From NCBI GenBank assembly GCA_951394045.1, contig OX596001.1, positions 868,001-932,000 of the forward strand: a DNA stretch of 64,000 bases, in the 5' to 3' direction. Under the pieces are notes generated by a model, which saw nothing but the letters and a program-made list of their open reading frames with translations, searched no databases and was not told the origin of the DNA. Shown in pieces: positions 51,524 through 61,969 of this stretch; positions within the stretch are counted from its first letter, which is position 1; every line of letters starts with the position of its first letter. The position numbers were made by a program, and so were the translations under genes. The DNA comes from Nitzschia sp. DOCU1 (taxonomy: Eukaryota > Bacillariophyta > Bacillariophyceae > Bacillariales > Bacillariaceae).

Positions 51524-53440
51524 CTAGAATCCAGGTGCTTCCAGCAAACTCAACACCAAACCGACTCCATAGCCCGTGCCTCGCTGACCATTCGTTCCAG
51601 GCCCCGCCATGTCCACGTGAAGCCACCCTCCATTATAGGATTCCGACAAGTGAGCTTCAATAAAGTGACCAGCACAGGATGTTTGTGCATTGGATCGATC
51701 CTTGACGCTGTTCTTCATGTCGGCTACGTCGCTTTTGAATTCGTCCATTAGTAATTCAGGTGCATACAAAAGAGGATAACAGAGATCGCCAGAATGCAGA
51801 CCAGCTGCCATGGCACGACTTTCGACTTCGGGCGTATTGCACAGAATCCCAGCGTGTTTCTTTCCGGTAGCCACGAGTTGCGCCCCGGTCAATGTGGCCA
51901 TATCGACCACCAAGTTCAATCCTTCGATGTGCTGAGTGGCATGTGCCACGCCATCGCCTAGCACCAGTCGACCTTCGGCATCACAATTGTTTACTTCGAC
52001 TGTTTTTCCACTGTACATTTCCAGAATGTCTAGGGATAGTATATGGTTGTAAGAATTCATGCCAAACTCGTGTCCACCCAATGATATAGCTCCACATTTT
52101 ATAGTCGTACCATCGTTTCGAAAGGAATCCGGGCCAATGGCATTTTCCGCAAGGCATAAAATGCACGTCACTTTTTTGGGTGCCTCCAAAGCTACAGCAC
52201 TAAAAAAGCCGGCCAACATACCAGCTGCTCCACCCATATCATGTTTCATCCCCGACATGCCTGCTTTGGTCTAATCCAAGGGAATTGTTGTAGGAGAAGA
52301 GAATGGTAGAAAGGATGAGACTTGCGCGCTCAAACGGAGCATTCCCATCAGAGCATTATTCACTTCTATCACCTTCAGTGACAAACCACCTGTATCATAG
52401 ACAATTCCTTTTCCTACCAACGCCACAGTTTCGACGACCTTATCCTCTCCTAGAGATTTGCTACCATCGTATTCCAAAATGACCAGACGCGGTGGGCAGT
52501 TGGCAGCCTTACCGACACCATATAATCCTCCATAGCCTTTGGCCGCCAATTCCTTGCCTATAATTTCCGTCATTTTCACTTGCGGATATTCTTGTACCAG
52601 CGCATGGACTTCTTTGGAAAATTGGCTTGTGGTTAACAATTCTGGATGCGAATCTACCAAACGAGCTGCCAATTGCACTCCCTTGGCCGCCACTTGCGCC
52701 ACGTGCAACTGCCGGGCGTTTGTTTCGAGGGTCCCATTCGATTTGATAAAGTAAATGTGCAAATTTTTCTCCTTGTCCTTCCCATTACTTTTCTTTGAAA
52801 AGAGCGGAAAGGCCTTGGCAATGGCACATGCCAATGGGCCGACTGGGAAATCGTCAGTCAAAATCACCAGCCGCGAATGATCTCCCTTGGCAGCACTTGC
52901 CACCAGCCGCGTCAAGGTATGGACGGCCATGGGGTGGTTAAATCTGGACAATTTGGAGGGAAGGCCAGCCACTGTCAGTCGATGGACCGAGCTGTTTTCG
53001 TCATTACTCAATGCGAGTAGTGTCGACGTGGAACCGCCTCCCGTTTTGTCGTCCAAGGATTGCAGCATGGCATGTGATACCGAAGCTGGAATGCAGCTGG
53101 ACAAACCCAGTGGATCCAGGACGTTTGGCAGGAACTCTTCCATGGACGACTTTTTGCCGATAATCATTGTGGAATTGCAAGCCTCGGCCGAAATGCTGTC
53201 GAAGGAAGTTTCCCAAATGAAACGAGTCGTCGCGGCTTGCAGCGGAGAGGAAGTAAAGGAGCGTCGGGCGACTCCAAAAGAGGGTGGTTGATGACGGGAG
53301 GAAACCAAGGACAATGCCGAAACGACCCTCGGCGTGCGGGCGATGCTAGCAGAGCATGGTGTCAGGATGCTGCCGCCGACAGCTGATGTCGTCAGCCAGA
53401 AGAGTTGACTACTATGCCACAATTTTCTCATGGGTTGCAT
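51524..53440 (-). CDS. Leucyl aminopeptidase (M17), copy with organelle presequence
   Basis: There are three exons on the minus strand: 52373-53440, 52111-52270 and 51524-52029, with introns of 102 and 81 nt; the product is 577 residues. The ATG at 53440 is the first in frame. Residues 1-75 form a Ser/Arg-rich, acid-free leader (MRKLWHSSQLFWLTTSAVGG ... ARRSFTSSPLQAATTRF), which suggests mitochondrial or plastid import. The catalytic blocks VALVGKGIVYDTGGLSLK, MKHDMGGAAG and NNCDAEGRLVLGDG are intact. Intron 2 (52030-52110) is 81 nt, has no stop and keeps the frame if retained; only its removal gives the conserved DILEMYSGKTVEVNN junction. Tandem paralogue of 49173-50910. Confidence 0.9.
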
Positions 53441-53854
53441 ATTCTTGCTATATATTCTGCGTAGATGCGTTGCAACCAGCAGAACTGACAAAAGCTCTTG
53501 TTCATCGGCTGGTTTGGTAAAGGATTGTGAGATTGAGCTGCAATACGCGGGAAGGCCGCAACACAAAAGGATCGCGCCTTTTATTTTTTTCACTTTATTT
53601 TTTTTCCATCGGCGTTTTCACCGCGGATGACGTCGTTTTGTGCTTTTTGGATCGTCCCTGATGGAGGGCCAGACGAAGTTATGAAGATCTACCTCTACTG
53701 GACTCATTCGACTTTACGCGACAAATTCGACCTGGGAACTTGCTCATAGCTCCATCATCGCCTATCTACGATCAATGGATCGAAGATAATGGTTAAAGCT
53801 GGTCACAGCAATAGTTTGTGATTATTATGGAGGCAAAAGATAGCCTTACAGAAC
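53441..53854. other. Intergenic
   Basis: Promoter of the presequence-bearing aminopeptidase and 3' flank of ATAD3. A T-rich run lies at about 53580-53606, and TGACGTCG at 53628-53635 is one base off a CRE palindrome. Confidence 0.4.
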
Positions 53855-55832
53855 CTACTGGTCGGCAGTCAACAACAAGGCGCGCTTCTCTGCCTTGGCC
53901 AGCCAGTCCTGCTTGGTGGCCATACTGGCCTTGTGGTTCTCAACTGTTTTGAAGAAAGCCTCCCGGTTCAAGACGGCTCCCTCAGTACCATACGCCGCAG
54001 CTTGCCATGCAATAGCTAGCTTTGAAATGGAACGTCCCGAAAATCCTTCCGTCATCTTAACGACTTGCTCAATTTCCGCGTCACCAATACCGTCAGTCGT
54101 TACCTTCTTGGCGTGTGGTGGGGGCTTCAACAAGTACTTGTCGATGTACATCGCAATCATAGTACGACGCTCGGCCTCCAGAGGCAAGCCAAATCCGACC
54201 ATTTCATCGATACGATCCATGACTGCCGGGTCAAACTGAGCGGGCTGGTTACTGGCGTACACCATCATGAAGTTGTCCGATTCTGTACCGGTCCGGAACA
54301 AAAACGCGTTAAGAGCATTCCGTTGGTCTTCCGAAATTCGGGTCGTCTCACGCGATTGCAAGAAGGCGTCGGCTTCGTCCACAAACAAAAGTAGCCCGCG
54401 GCGGCTAGTTTTAGCCCAATCGAACAATTTGTGCAATTCCGTCACTGCATCTCGTCCCAAGGGAGCAATGTCACCACCCGTCAAGATAGCATAGTCCAAC
54501 CCCGAATGATGCGCCAAGCCACGAGCAAACATGGTCTTACCAGTACCAGGGGGGCCTGGTATACAAAGGAAAAAGGTTCGTTAGTGGCAGAGGCTTTGCA
54601 TCTCACATAACGGCGGAAAATATACGTACCATGCAAGAGTAGGTGACGGAACGGAGCTCGATTCTTTTTGGTATTCGCAGTGGACACAGCTATTTGACGC
54701 AATTGGGTATCCAGATCCTTTTCCAAAACAATCCCTTTCAGAGCATCTGTTTCCTGCCGCCCCACGCCGAAAAATCGCTTGGTCATGGTAATTGGTTCCC
54801 GCGTGAGTTGGCTGACTGTAAATCTACTCGTCTCTCGGACCAAACTCGGTTTTCCTAGCCGCGATTCCACAAATCGACCCACAATACCAATCGACGTTCT
54901 AGCAGTATAGACTCCCACCGCGATTCCCGTTACGGTCAACGCCGTGTTGCGGAGTTTGGTAGTGTCGTCTAAATAAGTTTGTAGGCCTTCTCCAATCATT
55001 TTGCCCGCATCGGCGATCCCTTTGAGGACGGTGTCACGTCGTTCCGCGGCTTCCTGCCTCAACTTATCCAAAATCAAATCATGATTTTCCCGTTCTTGAC
55101 GAATTCGACCATCCGCTTCAGCTTTTGCCTTGGCAAGCTCGGTTTTGGTTCGTAGGTTGGCCTCGTGTTCGGCTGTTTTGCGTCGCATTTCTTCCTGCCT
55201 TGCCACCATTTCTTCCTGCTTTTTTAATTGCTCCCTGAAAGTGGAACCCAAAAAAATCAGATTATGTTCGTCCGAATATTCAGTTGTCGTAACGTCGCAC
55301 CACCCCGAAATCATGTATTACGTACTCTTGCATATACTTTTGAGCATTCAACATGTCGACTTGACGCTTACGCTCCAATTCGTCCATATATTCGGCCCGG
55401 TGCCGTTCATGCTGTGTTTGAGCATCCAAAGTCTTTCGTGCTTCCTCGGCCTCCCGTTCGATATTCTGAGCTCGTTGTTGCTGCGCATAGGCTTCCATCT
55501 CGGCTCGCTTGGCGGCATGTTCGTGCTAGGGTCATGGGAAAATAAAGAAGACAGTTGTCAGACACAAAATATGCGTTGTTCACTTGTGAATTATACTCGG
55601 AAAATTGCCGTACCTGCTTGGTAACTTCTTGCGTTTTGATCAATTCAATGGCTGACGCCGCGTTACGACTAGCATCCAATTCTCGAGCCGCCTTGGCAGC
55701 ACGCTCCAACCCTTCGGGATCGAATCCGGTCACAGATCCTCCTCCTTTTTTGGGAGGATTCTCCGGAGTCAAGACGCTTGACAGGCTTGTGTCGCCGCGA
55801 TCATTGTTGTTATTGCGTCTTCCGCCGAACAT
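53855..55832 (-). CDS. ATAD3-type mitochondrial AAA+ ATPase
   Basis: There are four exons on the minus strand: 55614-55832, 55326-55525, 54630-55234 and 53855-54555, with introns of 88, 91 and 74 nt; the product is 574 residues. ATAD3 spans the inner mitochondrial membrane and supports nucleoid organisation and membrane contact. The N-terminal region starts MFGGRRNNNN, then a long Glu/Arg/Gln coiled coil (about 45-210, with EEARKTLDAQTQHERHRAEY). A hydrophobic segment follows (TALTVTGIAVGVYTA), and then the AAA+ module: Walker A GPPGTGKT created across the last splice, Walker [12 protein letters not shown], sensor-1 YASNQPAQFD, arginine finger region DRIDEMVGFGLP and sensor-2 GFSGRSISKL. Length and order match the family. 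A 50-codon fragment of it lies at 46541-46690. Confidence 0.93.
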
Positions 55833-56472
55833 GGTGTATTAGATTGATGCTAGCAGAAGCAGCCCGACTTTAGACAGCACAAGGCGAGGAATGCCGAAAG
55901 CTATTCTCTTGATCAGACAGGTCTCTCGTAGCTAGAAGTGGACGAAGGCAGAAGTGTCTGTCGCCAAGCTCTTGTGGTCGACGGTCGTTGAATCAATCAT
56001 CGGCAGATGGTTGTGTGGTGGCGAAGAAATGAGAAAGATTGGTCGGGAAAGATTCAGCCAACCAAAATGAGCGAAGCATAGTAGGCGAAGCGGTGACGAC
56101 GAAGAATCCATGCGCGCACCACTACGCACGTTTGGAAATGATCGGCTCTCCGAAATAAGGCGAACTTCGCCAGCATTTGGCGTCTGGGCGAAGGACGGAC
56201 TTTTGGTCGGATTTGTCAAATCGGGGATATGCTGAAGAACGAAAGGAAGAGTATCCCGCTGATGCCATGGAGGTGGCTATCGACGATTGCCCAACACTAT
56301 GCTCACAACACCCGGTGCTCCAGCATTAAATTCTAAACCTATGTAGACATCTGATTAGACCGAAGAGGCCAGCCGCAATGACGAGTACGTTATTAGAAGG
56401 TTGCCGTCGTCCCTTGGCGCGACGGAGTTGCTTTCCCTTCTTGTACTACCATAGGACGGCATGACCCAGCCA
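55833..56472. other. Intergenic
   Basis: ATAD3 promoter, then the 3' flank of the INSIG-like gene. Short minus-strand frames have no gene-like features. Confidence 0.4.
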
Positions 56473-57684
56473 CTAATCTGGCATGCGAGACATTTTGTCT
56501 CGGATCGCCTCAATATCGTAAGGGTCCTCATCATAGCGGTCAAAGCAAGCTCTGCACATAACAAACCCACGACCACGGCAGCTGGTGCAGGTTGTCTCGC
56601 GACCAGCCGTGGCCAGATAACTCCCCACCCCGTCGCAATTCGGGCAGGGAACTCGCCGTGTATCATTACATACAGGACAGGGCTGTTTACTTGATTCTGG
56701 TGCGGATAATGCTTTACCTTCAAGCTGTGATAGCCAATTCCAAAATCCACGAGCTAGATTGCCGTTCGCGGGACCACCCAAAAAATATACTGGAAGAATC
56801 CAAAGTGGGAAAAATCCTGTCTCGCCCGGATCGGTGTAGTGATAGCCTCCTGGTAAGATCCCTTGTGTGGTACACCAAATCAAACCGACTTCAATCAGAG
56901 GACCACCAATGCCCGTCGCTGCACTCGTGGCTAGTCCAGCCAGTGTTCCGTCCAGCACCCAGAACCCAATAGCAGCCAATATCGACATTAGATTCAATAT
57001 CAAAAGTCTATCGACGTGCTCTTGAAACAAAATGCCACTGAGCCAATATTGCAATGTAAAAAACGAGATCCCCAGTAAAATCTTGGGCGGTGACGGCGAT
57101 AGGACTCGCGGATCGGCGGGCGGGTCATCCAAAACCACATCCAGCAAAATGTACAGCCATCCGATCAAAAATCCAGCGACTCCAAATAGTTCCGGCACCC
57201 ACCACGCTGTCGTCAAGGCAGGATATTGGGGGCTTCCCCATATTATCAGCTGGATAGGTTCGTCGTATTGCAGGACTCCAAAGGCACTGTGGTAACTATC
57301 CAGGAATGGTCCAAGTGTAGCTCCGCATGCGCCCATTAGCAGCGAAAAGGCAATCGATCTCGTAGGATTTTCGGTAATCCGGAGTAACCAGGCTGGTTTA
57401 AAAGCACTCTCATCGTCTTGAGAATTTTTTTCGAAAAGCAACGTAGGAGATTTTGGCAGGGCCGGACCATTTGGTGGAAGTACTAGCTGCTGGTGCTGGC
57501 GCTGCTGCTGGATGGTTGAGTGGCGAATAGTACTCCTATGCTTTACTGAAGCATCAGACGGACAAAAAGCTCCCACAAAGCTTCTCTGGAATATGCACAA
57601 GGCAGTCATTATCCTGAGCAAAGAACTCGTCGGGTTTTTCCTTGCCGTGCTTGCCCGCAGTTTTCGTCGCTGGCGAGCGTCCAT
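56473..57684 (-). CDS. INSIG-like membrane protein fused to a DnaJ-type zinc finger, plastid-targeted
   Basis: The protein has 403 residues in a single exon from the ATG at 57684; the ATG at 57609 is an alternative that starts the signal peptide directly. The signal (MTALCIFQRSFVGA, then FCPSD) has the diatom plastid Ala-Phe site. About six hydrophobic helices follow. TTAWWVPELFGVAGFLIGWLY and the later LAAIGFWVLDGT ... GGYHYTDPG ... PVYFLGGPANGNLARGFW correspond closely to the SAWWVPPCCG ... LWWTFD ... YQYTSPD ... GITMGNIGRQL blocks of INSIG proteins. The C-terminus has four Cys pairs (CPVC, CPNC, CTSCRGRG, CRAC), like the DnaJ Zn-binding domain. INSIG in animals retains SREBP/SCAP and HMG-CoA reductase in the ER. 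A plastid role here is unknown. Confidence 0.78.
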   Translation of the reverse strand: MDARQRRKLRASTARKNPTSSLLRIMTALCIFQRSFVGAFCPSDASVKHRSTIRHSTIQQQRQHQQLVLPPNGPALPKSPTLLFEKNSQDDESAFKPAWLLRITENPTRSIAFSLLMGACGATLGPFLDSYHSAFGVLQYDEPIQLIIWGSPQYPALTTAWWVPELFGVAGFLIGWLYILLDVVLDDPPADPRVLSPSPPKILLGISFFTLQYWLSGILFQEHVDRLLILNLMSILAAIGFWVLDGTLAGLATSAATGIGGPLIEVGLIWCTTQGILPGGYHYTDPGETGFFPLWILPVYFLGGPANGNLARGFWNWLSQLEGKALSAPESSKQPCPVCNDTRRVPCPNCDGVGSYLATAGRETTCTSCRGRGFVMCRACFDRYDEDPYDIEAIRDKMSRMPD

Positions 57685-58118
57685 GGTAACCGGCGTGCAC
57701 TTCGAAATACAAGGTGAGCTTCCCTTCACAATATGCAACGAGCCGGCGAATAACGTTCACAATCACTGATCAGGCGCAACTGGTGTCGGCATGTAACGAA
57801 AAATGATAGACCTTATGGGTGTACCAAAAAGGCATGGTGTCGATGGTGCCAGAAGTGATGATCTTTTTGAGATCTTTCTGCCAAAATCGGAGGGCGCCCG
57901 TCGCCTGAATGACGTCACACCCAAGATAAAGTTTTCCTCCCGAGATCTCATCACACGAGTCTCATTTTGCGCCCAGGCCTGCCACCACCCCACTAACGAC
58001 AATAGTATTGGGTCTTCGTCCCACCATCATAGGTCAAATTATAAAACCTTCCTCCAGAAGTACCCGAGCACTCTACGAAAAGAACGGTTTTATTTCTCAG
58101 GAAGAAAATTCAACTAGT
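57685..58118. promoter_or_regulatory. Bidirectional promoter between two plastid-protein genes
   Basis: 434 bp between the divergent INSIG-like and DUF2358-like genes. It contains TGACGTCACAC (57910-57920) near the middle, so one element could serve both genes. Confidence 0.5.
57910..57917. promoter_or_regulatory. CRE-like palindrome TGACGTCA
   Basis: A perfect palindrome, 226 bp upstream of the INSIG-like ATG and about 202 bp upstream of the DUF2358-like ATG. It is the same 11-mer as near 51044. Regulatory function is inferred from the motif alone. Confidence 0.4.
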
Positions 58119-58871
58119 ATGAATTATATCCGAAAGTTCGCCATTCTCAGTGCGTTCTGTCTCGGGGGTGTTTGGAAAGTGCATGGGTTTTCACCACTTT
58201 CCCAGCCCTATGTTTCTTCGCCTGCCGAGAAGCAGATGCATCTCAAGGCGAAGGGACCACCGAACTCCTCCCCTACATCCTCTTATGAAGACACTGATGC
58301 AGCATCTCAGGGTCTGGTTTCAACTTTGACGAATCTTGTGAATGCCGTAAGTACAAGGAATAAGCATAGTGGGTCCACTGGAGACAAGGGGAAACCTGTC
58401 GGTCCCAAAGAAAAATGTCCGCCAACTAGTGTGGAAGAACTGTCGGCACGTATCCGAGATGACTATACCGAAAACAATTATCTTTGGACCGGAAAACTGG
58501 ATCTGGCGTGTTTTGATATGGCCTGCAAGTTCACTGACCCGACATTATCGTTCCAGGGCACGGATACATTTCAGCGTAATACTGAGAATCTGGTACCATT
58601 GGTAGAGCGGTTTGTGGAAAATGATCAATCCATCCTATTGGAGATTCGAACTACTCCTGACTATGTTGAGACGCGGTGGAATATGATCGGCGAGTTGAAT
58701 TCCTTGTTTTGGAGGCCCAAAATTGACGTCATTGGACAAACCAAGTTTTGGTTTCAAAGCGATGGAACATATTTCCGGGTATATGACTACGATGAAAAGT
58801 GGGAGATTCCCGCCTATCAAGCCCTGTTGCAGTTGGTGACACCTGCGGGAACCTTTCCGAATTCCAAATGA
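58119..58871 (+). CDS. Plastid-targeted DUF2358-like (NTF2-fold) protein
   Basis: The protein has 250 residues in a single exon from the ATG at 58119; the frame upstream lacks a signal. A signal peptide (FAILSAFCLGGVWKVHG) is followed by FSPLSQP, a plastid import context with Gly-Phe. A Ser/Thr/Pro-rich linker runs to about residue 100. The C-terminal domain (about 105-245) shows VEELSARIRDDYTENNYLW, FDMACKFTDPTLSFQGTDTF, then YVETRWNMIGELNSLFWRP and IGQTKFWFQSDGTYFRVYDY. This order matches DUF2358 proteins of plastids and cyanobacteria, which adopt an NTF2/SnoaL-like fold with no established enzyme activity. Confidence 0.78.
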   Translation: MNYIRKFAILSAFCLGGVWKVHGFSPLSQPYVSSPAEKQMHLKAKGPPNSSPTSSYEDTDAASQGLVSTLTNLVNAVSTRNKHSGSTGDKGKPVGPKEKCPPTSVEELSARIRDDYTENNYLWTGKLDLACFDMACKFTDPTLSFQGTDTFQRNTENLVPLVERFVENDQSILLEIRTTPDYVETRWNMIGELNSLFWRPKIDVIGQTKFWFQSDGTYFRVYDYDEKWEIPAYQALLQLVTPAGTFPNSK

Positions 58872-59024
58872 GAAGTAGCTACTATCGATATTCTTGGGAC
58901 TGGCAAGAATCAGGACCATGTAACGATCAACAAACAATATTATATGCGAAAGTTAAGTTAACAAACTTCCCAATGCTTGTTTGTACCTTGAGCAGTGCTA
59001 CTCACTCCAGCTAGCCCGCGGATT

Positions 59025-59879
59025 CTACTGGGGGGCACACGAGCTCGCCGCCAAGATGCACAGCGTGCAACCCAACCACGCAGAAAAGTAGCCGTTTCCA
59101 GTTGCAGTGAATGGCCCTTTGAACGTCACAAAACTTGCCAAGACAATCCAAAGAATCGCAAAGATAGCAAAGGAGTAAAATTTGAAGCGCTCAATGTTTG
59201 GATAAGCCCCGAATGCCAAGACCATGATAATGGTCATAATGCAAATGATCAAAGAATAAGTCGATTGCCCGTTTGCATTACCACCCATTTCTGGGATGAT
59301 TGCACAAATCTGAATAACACTTGCGACCACGAGACCGTTGTAGTATCCCATACCCCCCGCTTGGGATCGAATGGACTCGGTGGTGACTCCCATTGCCATG
59401 ATGGCGAACATTACACCAGCCCAACACGCGAAATATCCATTGGAAGTGACCAGGAAGGGACCATCGAAGGTCAGAATTCCGGCTGCAACGAAATTCCACA
59501 AGAAGAGGAATTGAGCATTTGCTGTTCCCAAGGTAAGAGTGCCAAAGAATGGAAATGTTCCGAGTGGGTTGTCGTACAGGGAGGTGTTCATCCACGCCAT
59601 GTACGCGCCAAACATTCCGCATAAAATCGACACTACACACACGGCGATGCCATACCCTTCGTGTGTATTCTTCCCTACTGGCACGACAATGGCAATCAAC
59701 AGAATGACGGCCGATAGTATCAACCCGACGTACGGGATTGCCCGGTTTTCAATCTCGATGTTGTACCCCGCGACTCCGACGGTGGTGGACTCAGGTTTGT
59801 CATGGGCCTGGTCTTCGGCACCGCTATCGAGTCCAATGTCTTCGACTTCTTCCACGTCGTCAGTAGGTCCTAGAGCCAT
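59025..59879 (-). CDS. Eight-TM membrane protein made of two four-helix repeats
   Basis: The protein has 284 residues in a single exon from the ATG at 59879. An acidic N-terminus (about 35 residues, no signal peptide) is followed by about eight TM helices. The two halves are related: the first has LTFDGPFLVTSNGYFACWAG and the second VTFKGPFTATGNGYFSAWLG, each at the start of the fourth helix of its half. Diatom genomes encode several such proteins, but I know of no assigned function. It resembles four-TM (MARVEL-like) topology in duplicate. It ends in a short Cys-containing tail (SSCAPQ). Confidence 0.78.
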   Translation of the reverse strand: MALGPTDDVEEVEDIGLDSGAEDQAHDKPESTTVGVAGYNIEIENRAIPYVGLILSAVILLIAIVVPVGKNTHEGYGIAVCVVSILCGMFGAYMAWMNTSLYDNPLGTFPFFGTLTLGTANAQFLFLWNFVAAGILTFDGPFLVTSNGYFACWAGVMFAIMAMGVTTESIRSQAGGMGYYNGLVVASVIQICAIIPEMGGNANGQSTYSLIICIMTIIMVLAFGAYPNIERFKFYSFAIFAILWIVLASFVTFKGPFTATGNGYFSAWLGCTLCILAASSCAPQ

Positions 59880-60378
59880 TCTGATTACTTCCTTGTTGTG
59901 TTCCTTTCAATTTCCTTTTTGTGATAGACAGATGCGGCTTGGGCTTCTCTGAAATGACACTCTGATTCCGACAAAACTGAAGAGGGAGGTGCGCCTTAAC
60001 GGTCCAGCGTTGCCAGTACCGCGTCTACGTGTAGTACACGTGAGTCCTGCCGAAAACATCCAGAATGGCCATTCGTGATTCACGGACGCTTGTGACTTCG
60101 CACGCACGCACGACTCGACTCGACGACTGACTCGATTAAGACAGAAGGACTCATTCGACTGCTTCTCAACTGTCCTCATTTCTTCTTCTGTTTTCCTTCG
60201 ACAGGAGTGTAAAGTAGAGTTGTAGCCTTTCACCTTCCTCCCAGAGAGAAGAGTCCAAAAGTTACGTTATGTCGCCTTGTGATAGGCCGCTCTACTGCAA
60301 TCAGGCAGGGGTCAAGAACGCGACTAAGAGGACTACCATGGTGGCGCACTGCCTAGTTTACAAATATTCGTTCACTCT
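59880..60378. other. Intergenic
   Basis: Promoter of the eight-TM protein and 3' flank of the PWWP-like gene. A CACG/ACTCGACTCGACGACTG short repeat stretch lies at about 60105-60132. No gene is evident. Confidence 0.4.
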
Positions 60379-61969
60379 TTAGGCACCACAAAACATGGAC
60401 CTCCTTGTTTTCTCTACTTCTTGTCCAGACGATGATGTGGATTCGGGGGAAGGACTTCTGCCCATCATTTGTTGTTTGTTGGCTTCCGCCAGCAACGACT
60501 GGGCAGTTGGTTCCCTGCTACTACGCTTGCTCGATGAAGGATTGCGTGTTTGATACTGCGACTCCGGTGATTTTCTACTGCTGCTGATGGGAGATTGCCG
60601 CTGGCCCGAAAGGGGACTTCTTGATCGATATTTCGACCGTGGGGTTGTCATGAACTCTTCTGTAGAGGAAAGATTGTGAGCCTTTTCTGTGTCTGCCCTC
60701 GAGCCTTGAGATTTCAAAGGGGGTCTTTGACTACCCAATCCTCGTCTTCTTCTACTAATATGATGACTCGGTGTTTCATCGTTTCCTCTCCGTTCTCGGG
60801 CCGGTCTATTCGCTTCCTCGGCCCGAATCATTTCTGGATTGCGCGATTGTCGTGAGGTACCCGTTGCAACAGATACACCATCCGGCAGCCACTTCTGATC
60901 AGACGGATCTTCTCCAGAGCCACCAGTGTCCCGGTAGGGCAGTCTCCTTGACTGACCACCACGGCGGGAAGAAGCCTGCGACGAGCTACTCATCATGATT
61001 TCAAAATCGGACTCACCATGAGACTGACGAAAGAGCCGTTCAGTAATTCTCATCTCATTCCCTTCTCGCTGAGCCCCAATGTCTAAAGGTACATTCTCAT
61101 GAATTCCGCCCGTTCTTAGCCGTGCCGCAAATGATGCGGAAGAGGGATGGATTGGACTCCAGTCCACATTTTCTTCTTTTTCCGCAAGCGACTGTCGAAA
61201 TCGACGCAGTGAATTCACGGACGCCTCGTCATTATAGTTGTCGCCTGTGCGATGTCCAGTCGCATCATTTCGATAGTCTTGTTGCTGCTGATTCATTAGT
61301 TTCTTTTGCGCTCGCTCCAACCAAGTACCCTGTTCGTCCAACGACAGCAAAATAGTTTCGTTCGCCACCTCGCGGAATATTGCCTCAACCTGATTGGACG
61401 ATATCAGAGATCCAAGCAAGAAGGGTGAAATGAGATTATCTGTTTCTTGTTTAATAGTATACGATTGTCGCGGAACTCCTACCACAGCACCGTGTCCTAC
61501 TACTTACCTCATCTAGGGCTCGATGAATATCAAGAAACAAATCTAGCTGCCCCACATAATTCGATTTATCGCATGCTTCTGGTAACAGATCCGCCACATG
61601 CCAGTAAAACTCTTTGTATGTACCTTCCTCGACTTCCACAATCTCCAGCGACGGTCGTCCCAATAAGCGCGCTAGTTGGACGTTTCGTTTTTCCTGGAGC
61701 TGTCGCATGATGGCCAAGGCAAACTGTGCCTTGACGACGTATGAATTCAATTGGCTATATAGATGCTTTTGCAATTCCAGATAGGATCGATATAGCACCG
61801 CGGGCCACCACAAGTGATTGTAACGGACCCAGACCAACCGTTCCAGGACAGAACTTTCAGGTCCGTCGGTGGGTGGAACACAAGCAGCAACGCGATGGCT
61901 CCTTCCCTCTGCTGGGTTTCCCCATTTCTGCATGGACCTATTCGACGTGGAGGAAGCATCTGATGACAT
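60379..61969 (-). CDS. PWWP-like, Ser/Arg-rich probable nuclear protein
   Basis: There are two exons on the minus strand, 61508-61969 and 60379-61389. The 118-nt intron has a canonical GTAAGT donor and an AATCAG acceptor, in phase 0; the product is 490 residues. The N-terminal ERLVWVRYNHLWWPAVLY resembles the opening strand of a PWWP domain (the W-W-P core), which binds methyl-lysine nucleosomes and DNA. A helical part follows (to about 190), with IFREVANETILLSLDEQGTWLERA. The remainder is Ser/Arg/Gln-rich and disordered, with repeated RSRSPLS, RQSPISSSRKSP and MGRSPSPES motifs. A nuclear chromatin or RNA role is likely but not specific. An alternative splice (acceptor at about 61449) is possible. 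Confidence 0.65.
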
